DNA from: Burkholderiales bacterium 39-55-53
GTDB taxonomy: Bacteria; Pseudomonadota; Gammaproteobacteria; Burkholderiales; Burkholderiaceae_C
Length of the DNA stretch: 64,000 nucleotides
Direction: 5' to 3'
NCBI GenBank assembly: GCA_002282445.1
Contig: NCJK01000004.1
Location: 62,001 to 126,000 of the forward strand
Shown: positions 57,052 through 64,000 of the stretch, one piece after another
Layout: the number at the start of each line of letters is the position of its first letter
Position numbering within the stretch: position 1 is the stretch's first letter
The notes under the pieces: generated by a model
The model's database searches: none
The model's input: the letters and a program-made list of their open reading frames with translations, nothing else
Told to the model about the DNA's origin: nothing
Translations under genes and position numbers: made by a program

Positions 57052-58206
57052 TTATCGGTACAGCAACCGATCCAAATCCGTCAACTCAGCCCGCGCTTCC
57101 TTGGCCAGCTGCGCTTGCTCTTTGAGCCAGCGTTTCAACTCCGCTTCGTTTTGAATGCGGCGCAAGTCGCGCTCTAGCGTGTCGACCTCGTGCTCTTTGT
57201 CACGCAGCTGAATGGCCAGTGCACGGGCCAAGCTTTCGGCGCTGATGTGATCGAGTTCGTTCACGCCAAGATAGTGGCGAATTTCAAACTGGGCTTGCGC
57301 TTCGTCTTCTTCCAACGCTTCCACTTGCTCTTTGAGCAGCAGACACATGGCATTGAGTTTGTCGTCAGCAATGCGGCTCAAAGCCGCACTGTCGATCTGC
57401 GCAATTTGCAATTGCAACTTGAGCAACTCAGACAAGTTCTTGCGGTCATACGCGGCGTTGACTTCGCTCATCAGCGCGGTCTTGCGCAGGCGCTCGGCCT
57501 CATCGGGCTCGCGGTCGGGGTGCAAAGCGCTGGCGAGTTGGCGATACACCGTGCGCAGCGCGGTGTTGGCATCCATCTTTTGCTGCGCGTCTTTGAGCTG
57601 ACGGGCTGCTGGTTTTTTCTTAGCCTTCTTGGCTTGGCGTTTGTCTTCTAGGCGTTGTTGCTGCTCGCGGTATTGGCGCAGGCCCGCTTCAAACACAGCC
57701 TCTGCCGTGTGCAAGTCGTCTGCGCCATGCAGGGGTTTGCCAAACAAATCTTCAAACACAGCCTTGGCGTGTTCGGCACCTGCTCGGGCTTCTTCGGCCA
57801 AAGCTTGTGCGTCTTCTTCACTGTGGTGTTGGTTGAACACAGCTTGTACTTGGCCGTCTTTCTTGTGCTCCAGCGCTTCGCACAGGGCAAGGATGATTTG
57901 CGTGGCGCTGCGTCGGTGTGTGGCCGTCAGCTCTGCACTATGCAAACACCCATCCAAATACAGCAACAGGTTTTTACGAGCCGCGTCTTCTTGGCTCTTC
58001 AACGCGCTCATCGCCGTCAAGTGGCTGCTGCGATGCTGAGTGGACAAAGCCTCTAGCGTGGCGATCGAATCAGACAACGCCGACACACGTGCGAGCAACG
58101 TATTGAAACGCTTTTGCGCAGGCGTGAGCTCAGCCGCAGGCTGAATGGCAACGGTCGCCACAGCTTGCGCGGGGGCGACCGTCCAAGGAGAGTGAGGCGT
58201 GCTCAA
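57052..58206 (-). CDS. J-domain-like coiled-coil protein
   Basis: A 384-residue, largely helical protein. A J-domain core sits at about residues 214-265 with an intact HPD motif (229-231) in YRQLASALHPDREPDEAERL and the helix IV segment MSEVNAAYDRKNLSELL. The J domain is internal rather than N-terminal, and the basic stretch KRQAKKAKKKPAARQ precedes it. No Gly/Phe region or zinc fingers, so it is not a canonical DnaJ. It could recruit DnaK to a bound partner. It ends the run htpX - J protein, three bases after htpX. Confidence 0.85.
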   Translation of the reverse strand: MSTPHSPWTVAPAQAVATVAIQPAAELTPAQKRFNTLLARVSALSDSIATLEALSTQHRSSHLTAMSALKSQEDAARKNLLLYLDGCLHSAELTATHRRSATQIILALCEALEHKKDGQVQAVFNQHHSEEDAQALAEEARAGAEHAKAVFEDLFGKPLHGADDLHTAEAVFEAGLRQYREQQQRLEDKRQAKKAKKKPAARQLKDAQQKMDANTALRTVYRQLASALHPDREPDEAERLRKTALMSEVNAAYDRKNLSELLKLQLQIAQIDSAALSRIADDKLNAMCLLLKEQVEALEEDEAQAQFEIRHYLGVNELDHISAESLARALAIQLRDKEHEVDTLERDLRRIQNEAELKRWLKEQAQLAKEARAELTDLDRLLYR

Positions 58207-58209
58207 AAA

Positions 58210-59082
58210 TCAGCGCGATGCTTGCAACGCAGCGATACGCTCTTCCAGCGGTGGGTGCGAAGCAAACAACTTACCCAAACCACCGGTGATGCCCATCGCT
58301 GCCACGCTGCTGGGTAGCTGGCCAGGTTGCATGCTGTTGAGGCGAGCCAAGGCGTTGATCATGGGTTGCTTGTTGCCCATCAACTGGGCAGCACCCTCGT
58401 CTGCACGGAATTCGCGTTGACGGCTGAACCACGCCACGACCATGCTGGCCACAAAACCCAACAAGATGTCCATCACGATGCTGGTGATGTAGTAGCCCAT
58501 GCCGGGGCCTGTGGACTCGTCATCCTTGCTACGCAACATGCTGTCCACAAAGTAACCCACCACGCGGCTTAAGAACACCACAAAGGTATTGAGCACGCCT
58601 TGAATGAGCGTGAGTGTGACCATGTCGCCGTTGGCGACGTGGGCAATTTCGTGGCCCAACACAGCTTCAATTTCTTCACGCGTCATGCCTTGCAGCAAAC
58701 CGGTAGACACAGCCACCAAGGCTGAGTTTTTGAATGCGCCGGTGGCAAACGCGTTGGGCTCGCCTTCGTAGATGGCCACTTCTGGCATGGTGATGCCAGC
58801 GCGCTCAGACAGGCGTTGCACGGTGCTGACGATCCAGGCTTCATCTTGGTTGGCGGGCTGGTTGATCACGCGAGCACCCGTGCTCCACTTGGCCATGGGT
58901 TTGCTCATCAAGAGCGAAATAAATGCGCCACCAAAACCCATGATGAGCGAAAAGCCGAGCAAGGCCGACAGGTTCAAGCCGTTGGAGGTGAGAAAGCGAT
59001 TGACGCCGAGCAAACTGGCGACGACCCCCAGCACCACCATTACGGCGAGGTTGGTGAGGACGAACAGAAGAATGCGTTTCAT
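58210..59082 (-). CDS. htpX: Membrane zinc metalloprotease HtpX
   Basis: A 290-residue inner-membrane M48 protease of the envelope stress response. Two N-terminal membrane helices ([20 protein letters not shown] and [14 protein letters not shown]) precede the zinc site [17 protein letters not shown]; further helices and the third ligand region [14 protein letters not shown] follow. All catalytic residues are present. Transcribed with the J-domain protein gene downstream. Confidence 0.95.
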   Translation of the reverse strand: MKRILLFVLTNLAVMVVLGVVASLLGVNRFLTSNGLNLSALLGFSLIMGFGGAFISLLMSKPMAKWSTGARVINQPANQDEAWIVSTVQRLSERAGITMPEVAIYEGEPNAFATGAFKNSALVAVSTGLLQGMTREEIEAVLGHEIAHVANGDMVTLTLIQGVLNTFVVFLSRVVGYFVDSMLRSKDDESTGPGMGYYITSIVMDILLGFVASMVVAWFSRQREFRADEGAAQLMGNKQPMINALARLNSMQPGQLPSSVAAMGITGGLGKLFASHPPLEERIAALQASR

Positions 59083-59181
59083 GGTTTCCTTTTCAGCGGG
59101 GAATACAAAAGTCCGCTGTTGAGAATGGTAGGGGCGAATGATTGCAATTCAATACGACGACTGTAAAAAACCACACAAAAG

Positions 59182-60096
59182 TTAGGCAAAGCCTAGCTGC
59201 GTTTTTGACTTTTTCGGCACTGTCTCGCGCTTGGGGCGGAACACATTGACGTCTTCGTAATATGCACGCTCGGCATTGGCGGCGCACCAGCCGGGTATAC
59301 CTAAGACGGGCAATGGCTCATAGGGTTTGGTGGCGAGCTTGGCGGGTTGCAGGTCTTGCACCAGCCATGCATCTAACGCAGCTTCGTCGTGTGGGTTCAC
59401 TTCATTCGACACACGGTACACATGGCCTGTGATCGACTTGTAGGGCGTGACGAGTTTTTCCACCAAAGCATGGCCAAACAACACCAAGTGCACCTGCTGC
59501 CATTGCTCGCGCAAATCCACAAAGAGCTTGAGCCAATCGCGAGCTTGCAACGCAACCCACACCTCATCGGGCGCGTGCATGAGCACCACGTTTTCGTCAA
59601 ACAGCGTAAGTGCATCGCGCACAGGGCCGCGAGTGGCGCTGATACCTTGGGCTTCGATCTCTGCGGCTTGGAGTTGGTTCAAGCGGCGTTTGGCCAATGG
59701 GAAGCGTTGCCAGCACAGGCCATTGAAGAAGTCGTGCAGGCCGTCGCGTGTGGGGACTTGGGATGTTTTGAAGATGAAGTCTTCGTAGGCTTGGCCTTCG
59801 GGCAGGGTTGATTGGGATACGAACTTCACCTCTTTGGCGTCGCCAAGCGCGAGGCCAGCACGGGTCGTGCTCACGCTCGCTGCGCTCGCAACATCACCCG
59901 AGCCCGCGCTGGCCTCGCACTTGGCTGCGTGATTTATTGCGTTAAGTGCTTCGGCCACGCTTTGCTGCTTCAGCGCTAATTGGGCCGTGGGCTCGCCGAG
60001 TTCGCGCCAAGGCGCGAACCACGGTTGGGACCAATCTATCTCGGCTAAGACAGCGCCTGCAAAGCCTTCAACTTTCGGACTTAAACCACGCGCCAA
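59182..60096 (-). CDS. DUF3025 family protein with in-frame hairpin-element insertion
   Basis: A 304-residue protein of the DUF3025 family, function unknown. Conserved parts are [12 protein letters not shown], the [20 protein letters not shown] segment and [15 protein letters not shown]. Residues 58-85 (between NAINHA and [10 protein letters not shown]) are encoded exactly by hairpin element H4 and are low-complexity (Ala, Ser, Gly), inserted in what should be a short linker. The only available start is a TTG at 60096, 16 bases inside pyrC. Confidence 0.85.
   Translation of the reverse strand: MARGLSPKVEGFAGAVLAEIDWSQPWFAPWRELGEPTAQLALKQQSVAEALNAINHAAKCEASAGSGDVASAASVSTTRAGLALGDAKEVKFVSQSTLPEGQAYEDFIFKTSQVPTRDGLHDFFNGLCWQRFPLAKRRLNQLQAAEIEAQGISATRGPVRDALTLFDENVVLMHAPDEVWVALQARDWLKLFVDLREQWQQVHLVLFGHALVEKLVTPYKSITGHVYRVSNEVNPHDEAALDAWLVQDLQPAKLATKPYEPLPVLGIPGWCAANAERAYYEDVNVFRPKRETVPKKSKTQLGFA
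59842..59925 (-). repeat. Hairpin element H4 inside the DUF3025 coding sequence
   Basis: Arms 59842-59864 and 59903-59925 pair over 23 bases, 21 Watson-Crick and two that are G.U on the minus strand. The loop is 38 bases and on the minus strand contains GGTGATGTTGCGAGCG and CGCAGCGAGCGTGAGC, related to the H3 loop. The element is 84 bases (28 codons) and starts on a codon boundary, so it keeps the reading frame. Confidence 0.85.
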
Positions 60097-61112
60097 GGCA
60101 ATGCCTCGCCAGAACGCAGAGGTTTCAAATCGGCTTCGCCGAACACAAAGCTCTCGGGTGGTGTCCAGCTCTCTTTGCGCAGGGTGAGCGTGCCTGTGTT
60201 GCGTGGCAAGCCGTAAAAGTCTGCGCCGTAGAAACTGGCGAAGCCTTCGAGTTTGTCGAGCGCGCCTGCGTTGTCAAACGCTTCGGCGTACATGGGCATG
60301 GCCGCGTGGGCGGTGTAGCAACCTGCGCAACCGGTGGCGTGTTCTTTGAGCTGTGCAGGGTGTGGTGCGCTGTCAGTACCTAAGAAAAACTTAGGTGAAC
60401 CGCTGGTGGCGGCTTTCACCAACGCTTGGCGATGCGTTTCGCGCTTCAACACAGGCAAGCAGTAGAAATGTGGGCGAATGCCGCCGGTGAAGATGGCGTT
60501 GCGGTTGTACAGCAGGTGGTGCGCAGTGATGGTCGCGCCGGTGTACTTGTCTGCAGAGGCCACGTATTGCGCAGCGTCGGCGGTGGTGATGTGCTCGAAC
60601 ACAATTTTGAGTTCGGGGAAATCTTTGCGCAGCGGAATCAGCTGGGTGTCAATGAACACGGCTTCGCGGTCAAACAAGTCGATATCGCTGCTGGTGACTT
60701 CGCCGTGCACCAACAACAACATGCCTGCTTTTTGCATGGCTTCGAGTGTTTTGTAGGTCTTGCGCATGTCGGTCACACCGGCATCGCTGTTGGTGGTGGC
60801 GCCTGCTGGGTACAGCTTGGCAGCGACCACGCCTGAGTCTTTGGCGCGGGCAATTTCGTCGGTGGGCAAGTTATCGGTGAGATAGAGCGTCATCAAAGGC
60901 TCAAAGCTCACACCTTGAGGAACTGCGGCCAAGATGCGTTGTTTGTACTCAAGTGCTTGCGCCGCGGTGGTGACGGGGGGCTTGAGGTTGGGCATGATGA
61001 TGGCGCGGCCAAATTCGGCGGCGGTGTGGGGCACCACGGTGTTGAGTGCAGCGCCATCGCGCACGTGCAGGTGCCAGTCGTCGGGTTTTGTGATGGTGAG
61101 TTGTTGCGTCAT
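60081..61112 (-). CDS. pyrC: Dihydroorotase
   Basis: A 343-residue class II dihydroorotase of pyrimidine synthesis. Zinc ligands and active-site groups are visible: [12 protein letters not shown] at the N-terminus, [42 protein letters not shown] and the catalytic Asp in FLGTDSAPH. The start was set at the ATG at 61112; the longer frame runs back through hairpin H5. H5 begins 42 bases upstream. Confidence 0.96.
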   Translation of the reverse strand: MTQQLTITKPDDWHLHVRDGAALNTVVPHTAAEFGRAIIMPNLKPPVTTAAQALEYKQRILAAVPQGVSFEPLMTLYLTDNLPTDEIARAKDSGVVAAKLYPAGATTNSDAGVTDMRKTYKTLEAMQKAGMLLLVHGEVTSSDIDLFDREAVFIDTQLIPLRKDFPELKIVFEHITTADAAQYVASADKYTGATITAHHLLYNRNAIFTGGIRPHFYCLPVLKRETHRQALVKAATSGSPKFFLGTDSAPHPAQLKEHATGCAGCYTAHAAMPMYAEAFDNAGALDKLEGFASFYGADFYGLPRNTGTLTLRKESWTPPESFVFGEADLKPLRSGEALPWRVV

Positions 61113-61153
61113 GCCTTGATTGTCGCTTTTTTGTTTCTGGGCTCGCTGCGGGC

Positions 61154-61215
61154 GGAGGCAGTGGGCAGGTTCCTCATGCTGGTGCACCAGAAATCGTCAC
61201 CTGCCCACTGCCTCC
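61154..61215 (-). repeat. Hairpin element H5 (perfect 17-bp stem)
   Basis: GGAGGCAGTGGGCAGGT (61154-61170) pairs perfectly with 61199-61215 around a 28-base loop. On the minus strand the loop reads GACGATTTCTGG, TGCA, CCAGCATGAGGA; its centre CTGGTGCACCAG is itself a palindrome. The loop matches that of H6 at 26 of 28 positions in opposite orientation, while the stems differ. Confidence 0.9.
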
Positions 61216-61270
61216 ACCCACAGACTGCGACCTACAAAAGTTTGATTAAAACTGTTGGTGATCGACAGTT

Positions 61271-61342
61271 GCGTGGCTTGGGTGCGGCGGCTGACGATTT
61301 CTGGTACCCCAGCATGAGGAAGCCGCCGTGCCCAAGCTGCGC
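61271..61342 (+). repeat. Hairpin element H6 (22-bp stem)
   Basis: Arms 61271-61292 and 61321-61342 pair at all 22 positions on the plus strand, 18 Watson-Crick and four G.U. The 28-base loop reads GACGATTTCTGG, TACC, CCAGCATGAGGA, the same as H5 inverted except for two central bases. The inner CTGG/CCAG stem is kept. Confidence 0.9.
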
Positions 61343-61379
61343 AACACTCTCCGGCGAGAAACCCTCACGAGCGCAAATG

Positions 61380-61406
61380 AAAAAGGCGCCCCATCAAGAG
61401 ACGCCT
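61380..61406 (-). terminator. Rho-independent terminator of the glutamate/aspartate transporter operon
   Basis: On the minus strand AGGCGTCTC pairs with GGGGCGCCT (nine pairs, two of them G.U) around a TTGAT loop and is followed by TTTTT (61384-61380). It lies 30 bases after the ATPase gene. Confidence 0.78.
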
Positions 61407-61436
61407 AGTTAATTGGGTTCTGACCCCAATAAGGTG

Positions 61437-62174
61437 TCAGTGCGCCAAAATCTTGTTCAAAAACTCTTTGGTCCGTGGCTGACGGTTTTCGGGGTGGTTG
61501 AAGAACTCATCCTTCGAGCAGTCTTCCAAAATCTTGCCACCCACATCCATAAAGATCACACGGCTACCCACTTTGCGAGCGAAGCCCATTTCGTGGGTCA
61601 CGCACATCATGGTCATGCCTTCGTTGGCCAAGTCCACCATCACGTCCAACACCTCGCCCACCATTTCGGGGTCGAGTGCGGAGGTGGGTTCGTCAAACAA
61701 CATCACGATGGGGTCCATGCTCAAGGCACGGGCAATCGCCACGCGTTGTTGTTGGCCGCCTGAGAGTTGGCCTGGGAACTTGTCTTTGTGTGCCATCAGG
61801 CCCACACGCTCTAGGTATTTCAAACCGTGTGCGTGCGCTTCTTCTTCGGTGCGGCCCAAGACTTTTTGCTGCGCAATGGTCAAGTTTTCGGTCACCGACA
61901 AATGTGGGAACAACTCAAAGTGCTGAAACACCATGCCCACGCGGCTACGCAGTTTGGGCAGGTTGGTGTCTTTGCCGTGCACCGCAATGCCGTCGACCAT
62001 GATCTCGCCTTCTTGGAAAGGCTCCAAGGCATTGATGGTTTTGATGAGGGTGGATTTGCCCGAGCCTGATGGGCCACAGACCACCACCACTTCGCCTTTT
62101 TGAATGACGGTCGAGCAGCTGTTCAGCACTTGAACAGGGCCGTACCACTTGGAAACATTTTTTAATTCAATCAC
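61437..62174 (-). CDS. gltL: Amino-acid ABC transporter ATP-binding protein (GltL/GlnQ-like)
   Basis: A 245-residue ABC ATPase of the polar amino acid family. Walker [15 protein letters not shown]-loop [16 protein letters not shown] signature [15 protein letters not shown], Walker [15 protein letters not shown] and H-loop CVTHEMGFA are all intact. It is the last gene of a four-gene operon with two permeases and a binding protein; order and sequences resemble the glutamate/aspartate system gltIJKL. Confidence 0.93.
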   Translation of the reverse strand: MIELKNVSKWYGPVQVLNSCSTVIQKGEVVVVCGPSGSGKSTLIKTINALEPFQEGEIMVDGIAVHGKDTNLPKLRSRVGMVFQHFELFPHLSVTENLTIAQQKVLGRTEEEAHAHGLKYLERVGLMAHKDKFPGQLSGGQQQRVAIARALSMDPIVMLFDEPTSALDPEMVGEVLDVMVDLANEGMTMMCVTHEMGFARKVGSRVIFMDVGGKILEDCSKDEFFNHPENRQPRTKEFLNKILAH

Positions 62175-62199
62175 GATGAACTCCAGCGTAACTTAACGC

Positions 62200-62868
62200 T
62201 TAGCGAATGATGGCAATGCGCGCTTGCAAGCGACGCACGAGGGCCGAGAGGCCAAAACAAATCACGAAATACACCAAAGCGGCCAAGATGTACACCTCTT
62301 CCACGCGGCCATAAATCTTGCCAGCGGTGACAAAGCCCTTGAGCAAGTCATACGCGCCAATGGCGTAGACCAACGAGGTATCTTGGAACAAGATGATGGT
62401 TTGCGTGAGCAACACAGGAATCATGTTGCGAAAGGCTTGCGGCAACACAATGAGGCGCATGTTCTGGCTGTAGGTCATACCCAAAGCTTGACCCGCCATC
62501 ACCTGACCGCGCGGAATGGACTGAATGCCCGCTCGCATGATTTCGCTGAAGTACGCTGCCTCAAAAGCCACAAAAGTAATGGTGGCAGACAGCTCAGCAC
62601 CAATGGAGCGGCCAATCAAAAACGGGATCAGCAAGAAGAACCACAGAATCACCATCACCAAAGGGATGGAGCGCATGCCGTTCACATAAATGACAGCCGG
62701 CAGTTCTAAAAACTTATTGCCCGACAAGCGCATCAGCGCCAAGATCGTGCCAAACACAATGCCACCGATGGTGGCCACGATGGTCAGTTCCACGCTGAAC
62801 AACATGCCCTTCAACACAAATTTGCTGAAGATGTCCCATTCGACAAAAGAAAAATCGAGCGCGCTCAT
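62200..62868 (-). CDS. gltK: Amino-acid ABC transporter permease (GltK-like)
   Basis: A 222-residue inner-membrane permease of the HisMQ family, with about five membrane helices. The N-terminal GMLFSVELTIVATIGGIVFG and the EAA loop (FEAAYFSEIMRAGIQSIPRGQVMAGQALGM) are clear. It lies two bases after the other permease gene and 25 before the ATPase. Confidence 0.92.
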   Translation of the reverse strand: MSALDFSFVEWDIFSKFVLKGMLFSVELTIVATIGGIVFGTILALMRLSGNKFLELPAVIYVNGMRSIPLVMVILWFFLLIPFLIGRSIGAELSATITFVAFEAAYFSEIMRAGIQSIPRGQVMAGQALGMTYSQNMRLIVLPQAFRNMIPVLLTQTIILFQDTSLVYAIGAYDLLKGFVTAGKIYGRVEEVYILAALVYFVICFGLSALVRRLQARIAIIR

Positions 62869-62870
62869 GT

Positions 62871-63605
62871 TCAGTGCCCCCCGCCCACATTGCCCGCAAC
62901 CACCAGGCCGGGGATTTGCATGCGGCGCTCAATCAAGGCCATCACACGGTTCACAGCAAAGGCTGACACGGTGTACAGCGCCGTGACCGCCAAGTACACC
63001 TCAATGCCACGCGAGGTTTCTTCTTGCACTTGCATGGCGTACATGGTGAGTTCAGCAATCGACACAGCAAACGCCACCGAAGAGTTTTTGAGCAAGTTCA
63101 TCGACTCGCTGGTAAGCGGCGGCCAAATGGTGCGAAACGCAATGGGCAGCAGCACGTAGCGATACGTTTGCCAAGTGGTAAAGCCCATGGCCATGGCCGC
63201 ATAACGCTGGCCGCGTGGCATGGCTTGGATACCGGCGCGCAGCATCTCGGCAATACGTGAGGAGGTGAAAAAGCCTAGACCCAACACCACCAACACAAAC
63301 CCCGGCACTTGTTGCATGGACGGAAAGACCTTGGGCAACACGAAGTACCAGAGAAAAATTTGGACCAACACGGGGATGTTGCGAAACAGCTCCACCCACG
63401 CGTTGGCGAATCTAGCTAACCAAACATTCAAACGCGTATCTTGGGGCAAGGTACGCAGGATGCCCATGAGGCATCCCGACAACATCGCCACCACCCAGGC
63501 ACTGCCCGCTACAGAAAGCGTCCAGCCCCAGGCTTCAAACATCCACTCGAGGTAGGTTCTTCCACCACCGTCGTCCTGAAGAAAAACCTGCCAATCGAGT
63601 GTCAT
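62871..63605 (-). CDS. gltJ: Amino-acid ABC transporter permease (GltJ-like)
   Basis: A 244-residue HisMQ-type permease. The helix GWTLSVAGSAWVVAMLSGCLMG near the N-terminus and the EAA loop (SSRIAEMLRAGIQAMPRGQRYAAMAMG) are visible. An N-terminal extension (WQVFLQDDGGGRTYLEWM) is typical of the GltJ type. It pairs with the adjacent permease as a heterodimer. Confidence 0.92.
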   Translation of the reverse strand: MTLDWQVFLQDDGGGRTYLEWMFEAWGWTLSVAGSAWVVAMLSGCLMGILRTLPQDTRLNVWLARFANAWVELFRNIPVLVQIFLWYFVLPKVFPSMQQVPGFVLVVLGLGFFTSSRIAEMLRAGIQAMPRGQRYAAMAMGFTTWQTYRYVLLPIAFRTIWPPLTSESMNLLKNSSVAFAVSIAELTMYAMQVQEETSRGIEVYLAVTALYTVSAFAVNRVMALIERRMQIPGLVVAGNVGGGH

Positions 63606-63622
63606 GTTTTGCGTTTTCTAAA

Positions 63623-64000
63623 TTACTTCTTGGCGTACGCTTCGACAGGCTTGTCGTTCAAGTTTTTCCAAGCGTCCTTGTTCGCATCGCTGGCAGGCAT
63701 GCCGAGCTTGATGTTCTTTGGAGGAATAGCTTGTGTGAACCACTTGTCGTACATCTTGGCGAGTTCGCCAGACTTGGCCAAACCAGCGATGGTCTCGTCA
63801 GCCAACTTCTTGAAAGCTGGGTCGTCCTTGCGGAACATGATGGCGATGGGTTCGACGTTCAACACTTCGCCCACGATTTTGAAATCAGCAGGCGCTTTGG
63901 AGTTGGCGATGTTGCCAGCCAAGATTTGGCCGTCCATCACGAACGCATCAGCGCGGCCAGACTCGAGCAGCAAGAAGCTGTCTGCGTGGTCTTTGCCGAA
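63623..64000 (-). CDS. gltI: Glutamate/aspartate ABC transporter substrate-binding protein (N-terminus outside window)
   Basis: The last 125 codons of a periplasmic binding protein; the frame stays open to the right edge, so the start and signal peptide are missing. The visible part begins FGKDHADSFLLLESGRADAF and continues with VEPIAIMFRKDDPAFKKLAD and the C-terminal YDKWFTQAIPPKNIKLGMP. This matches the second lobe of GltI-type proteins. It heads the operon gltI-gltJ-gltK-gltL. Confidence 0.9.
   Translation of the reverse strand, partial: FGKDHADSFLLLESGRADAFVMDGQILAGNIANSKAPADFKIVGEVLNVEPIAIMFRKDDPAFKKLADETIAGLAKSGELAKMYDKWFTQAIPPKNIKLGMPASDANKDAWKNLNDKPVEAYAKK

Larger units (their letters stand above)
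61113..61436. other. 324-base gap between the amino-acid transporter and pyrC
   Basis: It holds the terminator of the transporter operon (61380-61406), hairpin elements H6 (61271-61342) and H5 (61154-61215), and presumably the pyrC promoter between or downstream of them. No coding sequence was recognised. Confidence 0.75.

Noticed and set aside
1-64000. tRNA genes, rRNA genes, prophage or insertion sequences
   Set aside because: None of the non-coding gaps shows a cloverleaf, rRNA segment, transposase or integrase other than the housekeeping XerC.

Overview
The window looks like a chromosomal core segment of a betaproteobacterium of the order Burkholderiales, most likely family Comamonadaceae (a Limnohabitans- or Rhodoferax-like genome). 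The grounds are the complete division and cell-wall (dcw) cluster with lpxC attached, an alanine/lysine-rich histone H1-like protein, a DksA with a long alanine/lysine-rich N-terminus, orphan Bug-type binding proteins, the adjacent accB-accC-prmA genes, and moderate GC with dense packing. The genus is inferred. No phage, insertion sequence, CRISPR array, tRNA or rRNA gene was seen.

Layout. 1-5.2 kb: class Ia ribonucleotide reductase (nrdA cut by the window edge, nrdB), a hairpin-rich leader, the histone H1-like gene and a YggU-family gene. 5.2-10.8 kb (minus): sugar/adenosine-type kinase, DUF3426 zinc-ribbon protein, prmA, accC, accB, a TlpA-like thioredoxin and a conserved unknown. 10.9-16.6 kb: mpl (plus), DAHP synthase preceded by what reads as an aromatic-amino-acid attenuator, tldD and rodA. 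16.7-21.6 kb (plus): YqiA-like esterase, RNB ribonuclease, TonB-like protein, mtgA, ruvC. 21.6-41.6 kb (minus): orphan histidine kinase, lpxC, then the dcw cluster read backwards (ftsZ, ftsA, ftsQ, ddl, murC, murG, ftsW, murD, mraY, murF, murE, ftsI, ftsL, rsmH, mraZ). Most of these overlap by 1-10 bases, and a four-unit, 10-bp-period MraZ-box array lies ahead of mraZ. 41.9-48.4 kb (minus): DksA fusion, CobW-type metallochaperone, rlmI, xerC, DUF484, dapF. 48.5-56.9 kb: mixed metabolic genes plus the RNase P RNA gene. 57-64 kb (minus): J-domain protein, htpX, DUF3025, pyrC and a glutamate/aspartate-type ABC transporter cut by the right edge.

Much of the window serves one job, building the envelope: precursor synthesis and recycling (mur genes, ddl, mraY, murG, mpl, dapF), polymerisation (rodA, ftsW, ftsI, mtgA), lipid A commitment (lpxC), fatty-acid initiation (accBC) and the divisome.

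The most unusual signal is a set of six long hairpin elements that no gene explains: 12372-12427, 12555-12636, 45778-45868, 59842-59925, 61154-61215 and 61271-61342. Outer stems are 15-26 bp and differ between copies, while the loops are conserved. Two pairs sit in the same divergent orientation. One copy lies in frame inside the DUF3025 coding sequence. Four copies share an internal loop that can be read as tandem G.A pairs (GATTT facing CATGAG), and non-Watson-Crick pairs in the stems are almost all G.U on one strand. I do not recognise a named family for them. The next most interesting signals are the aroG leader peptide/attenuator, a roughly 100-residue insertion in MurD, and the histone-like tail on DksA.
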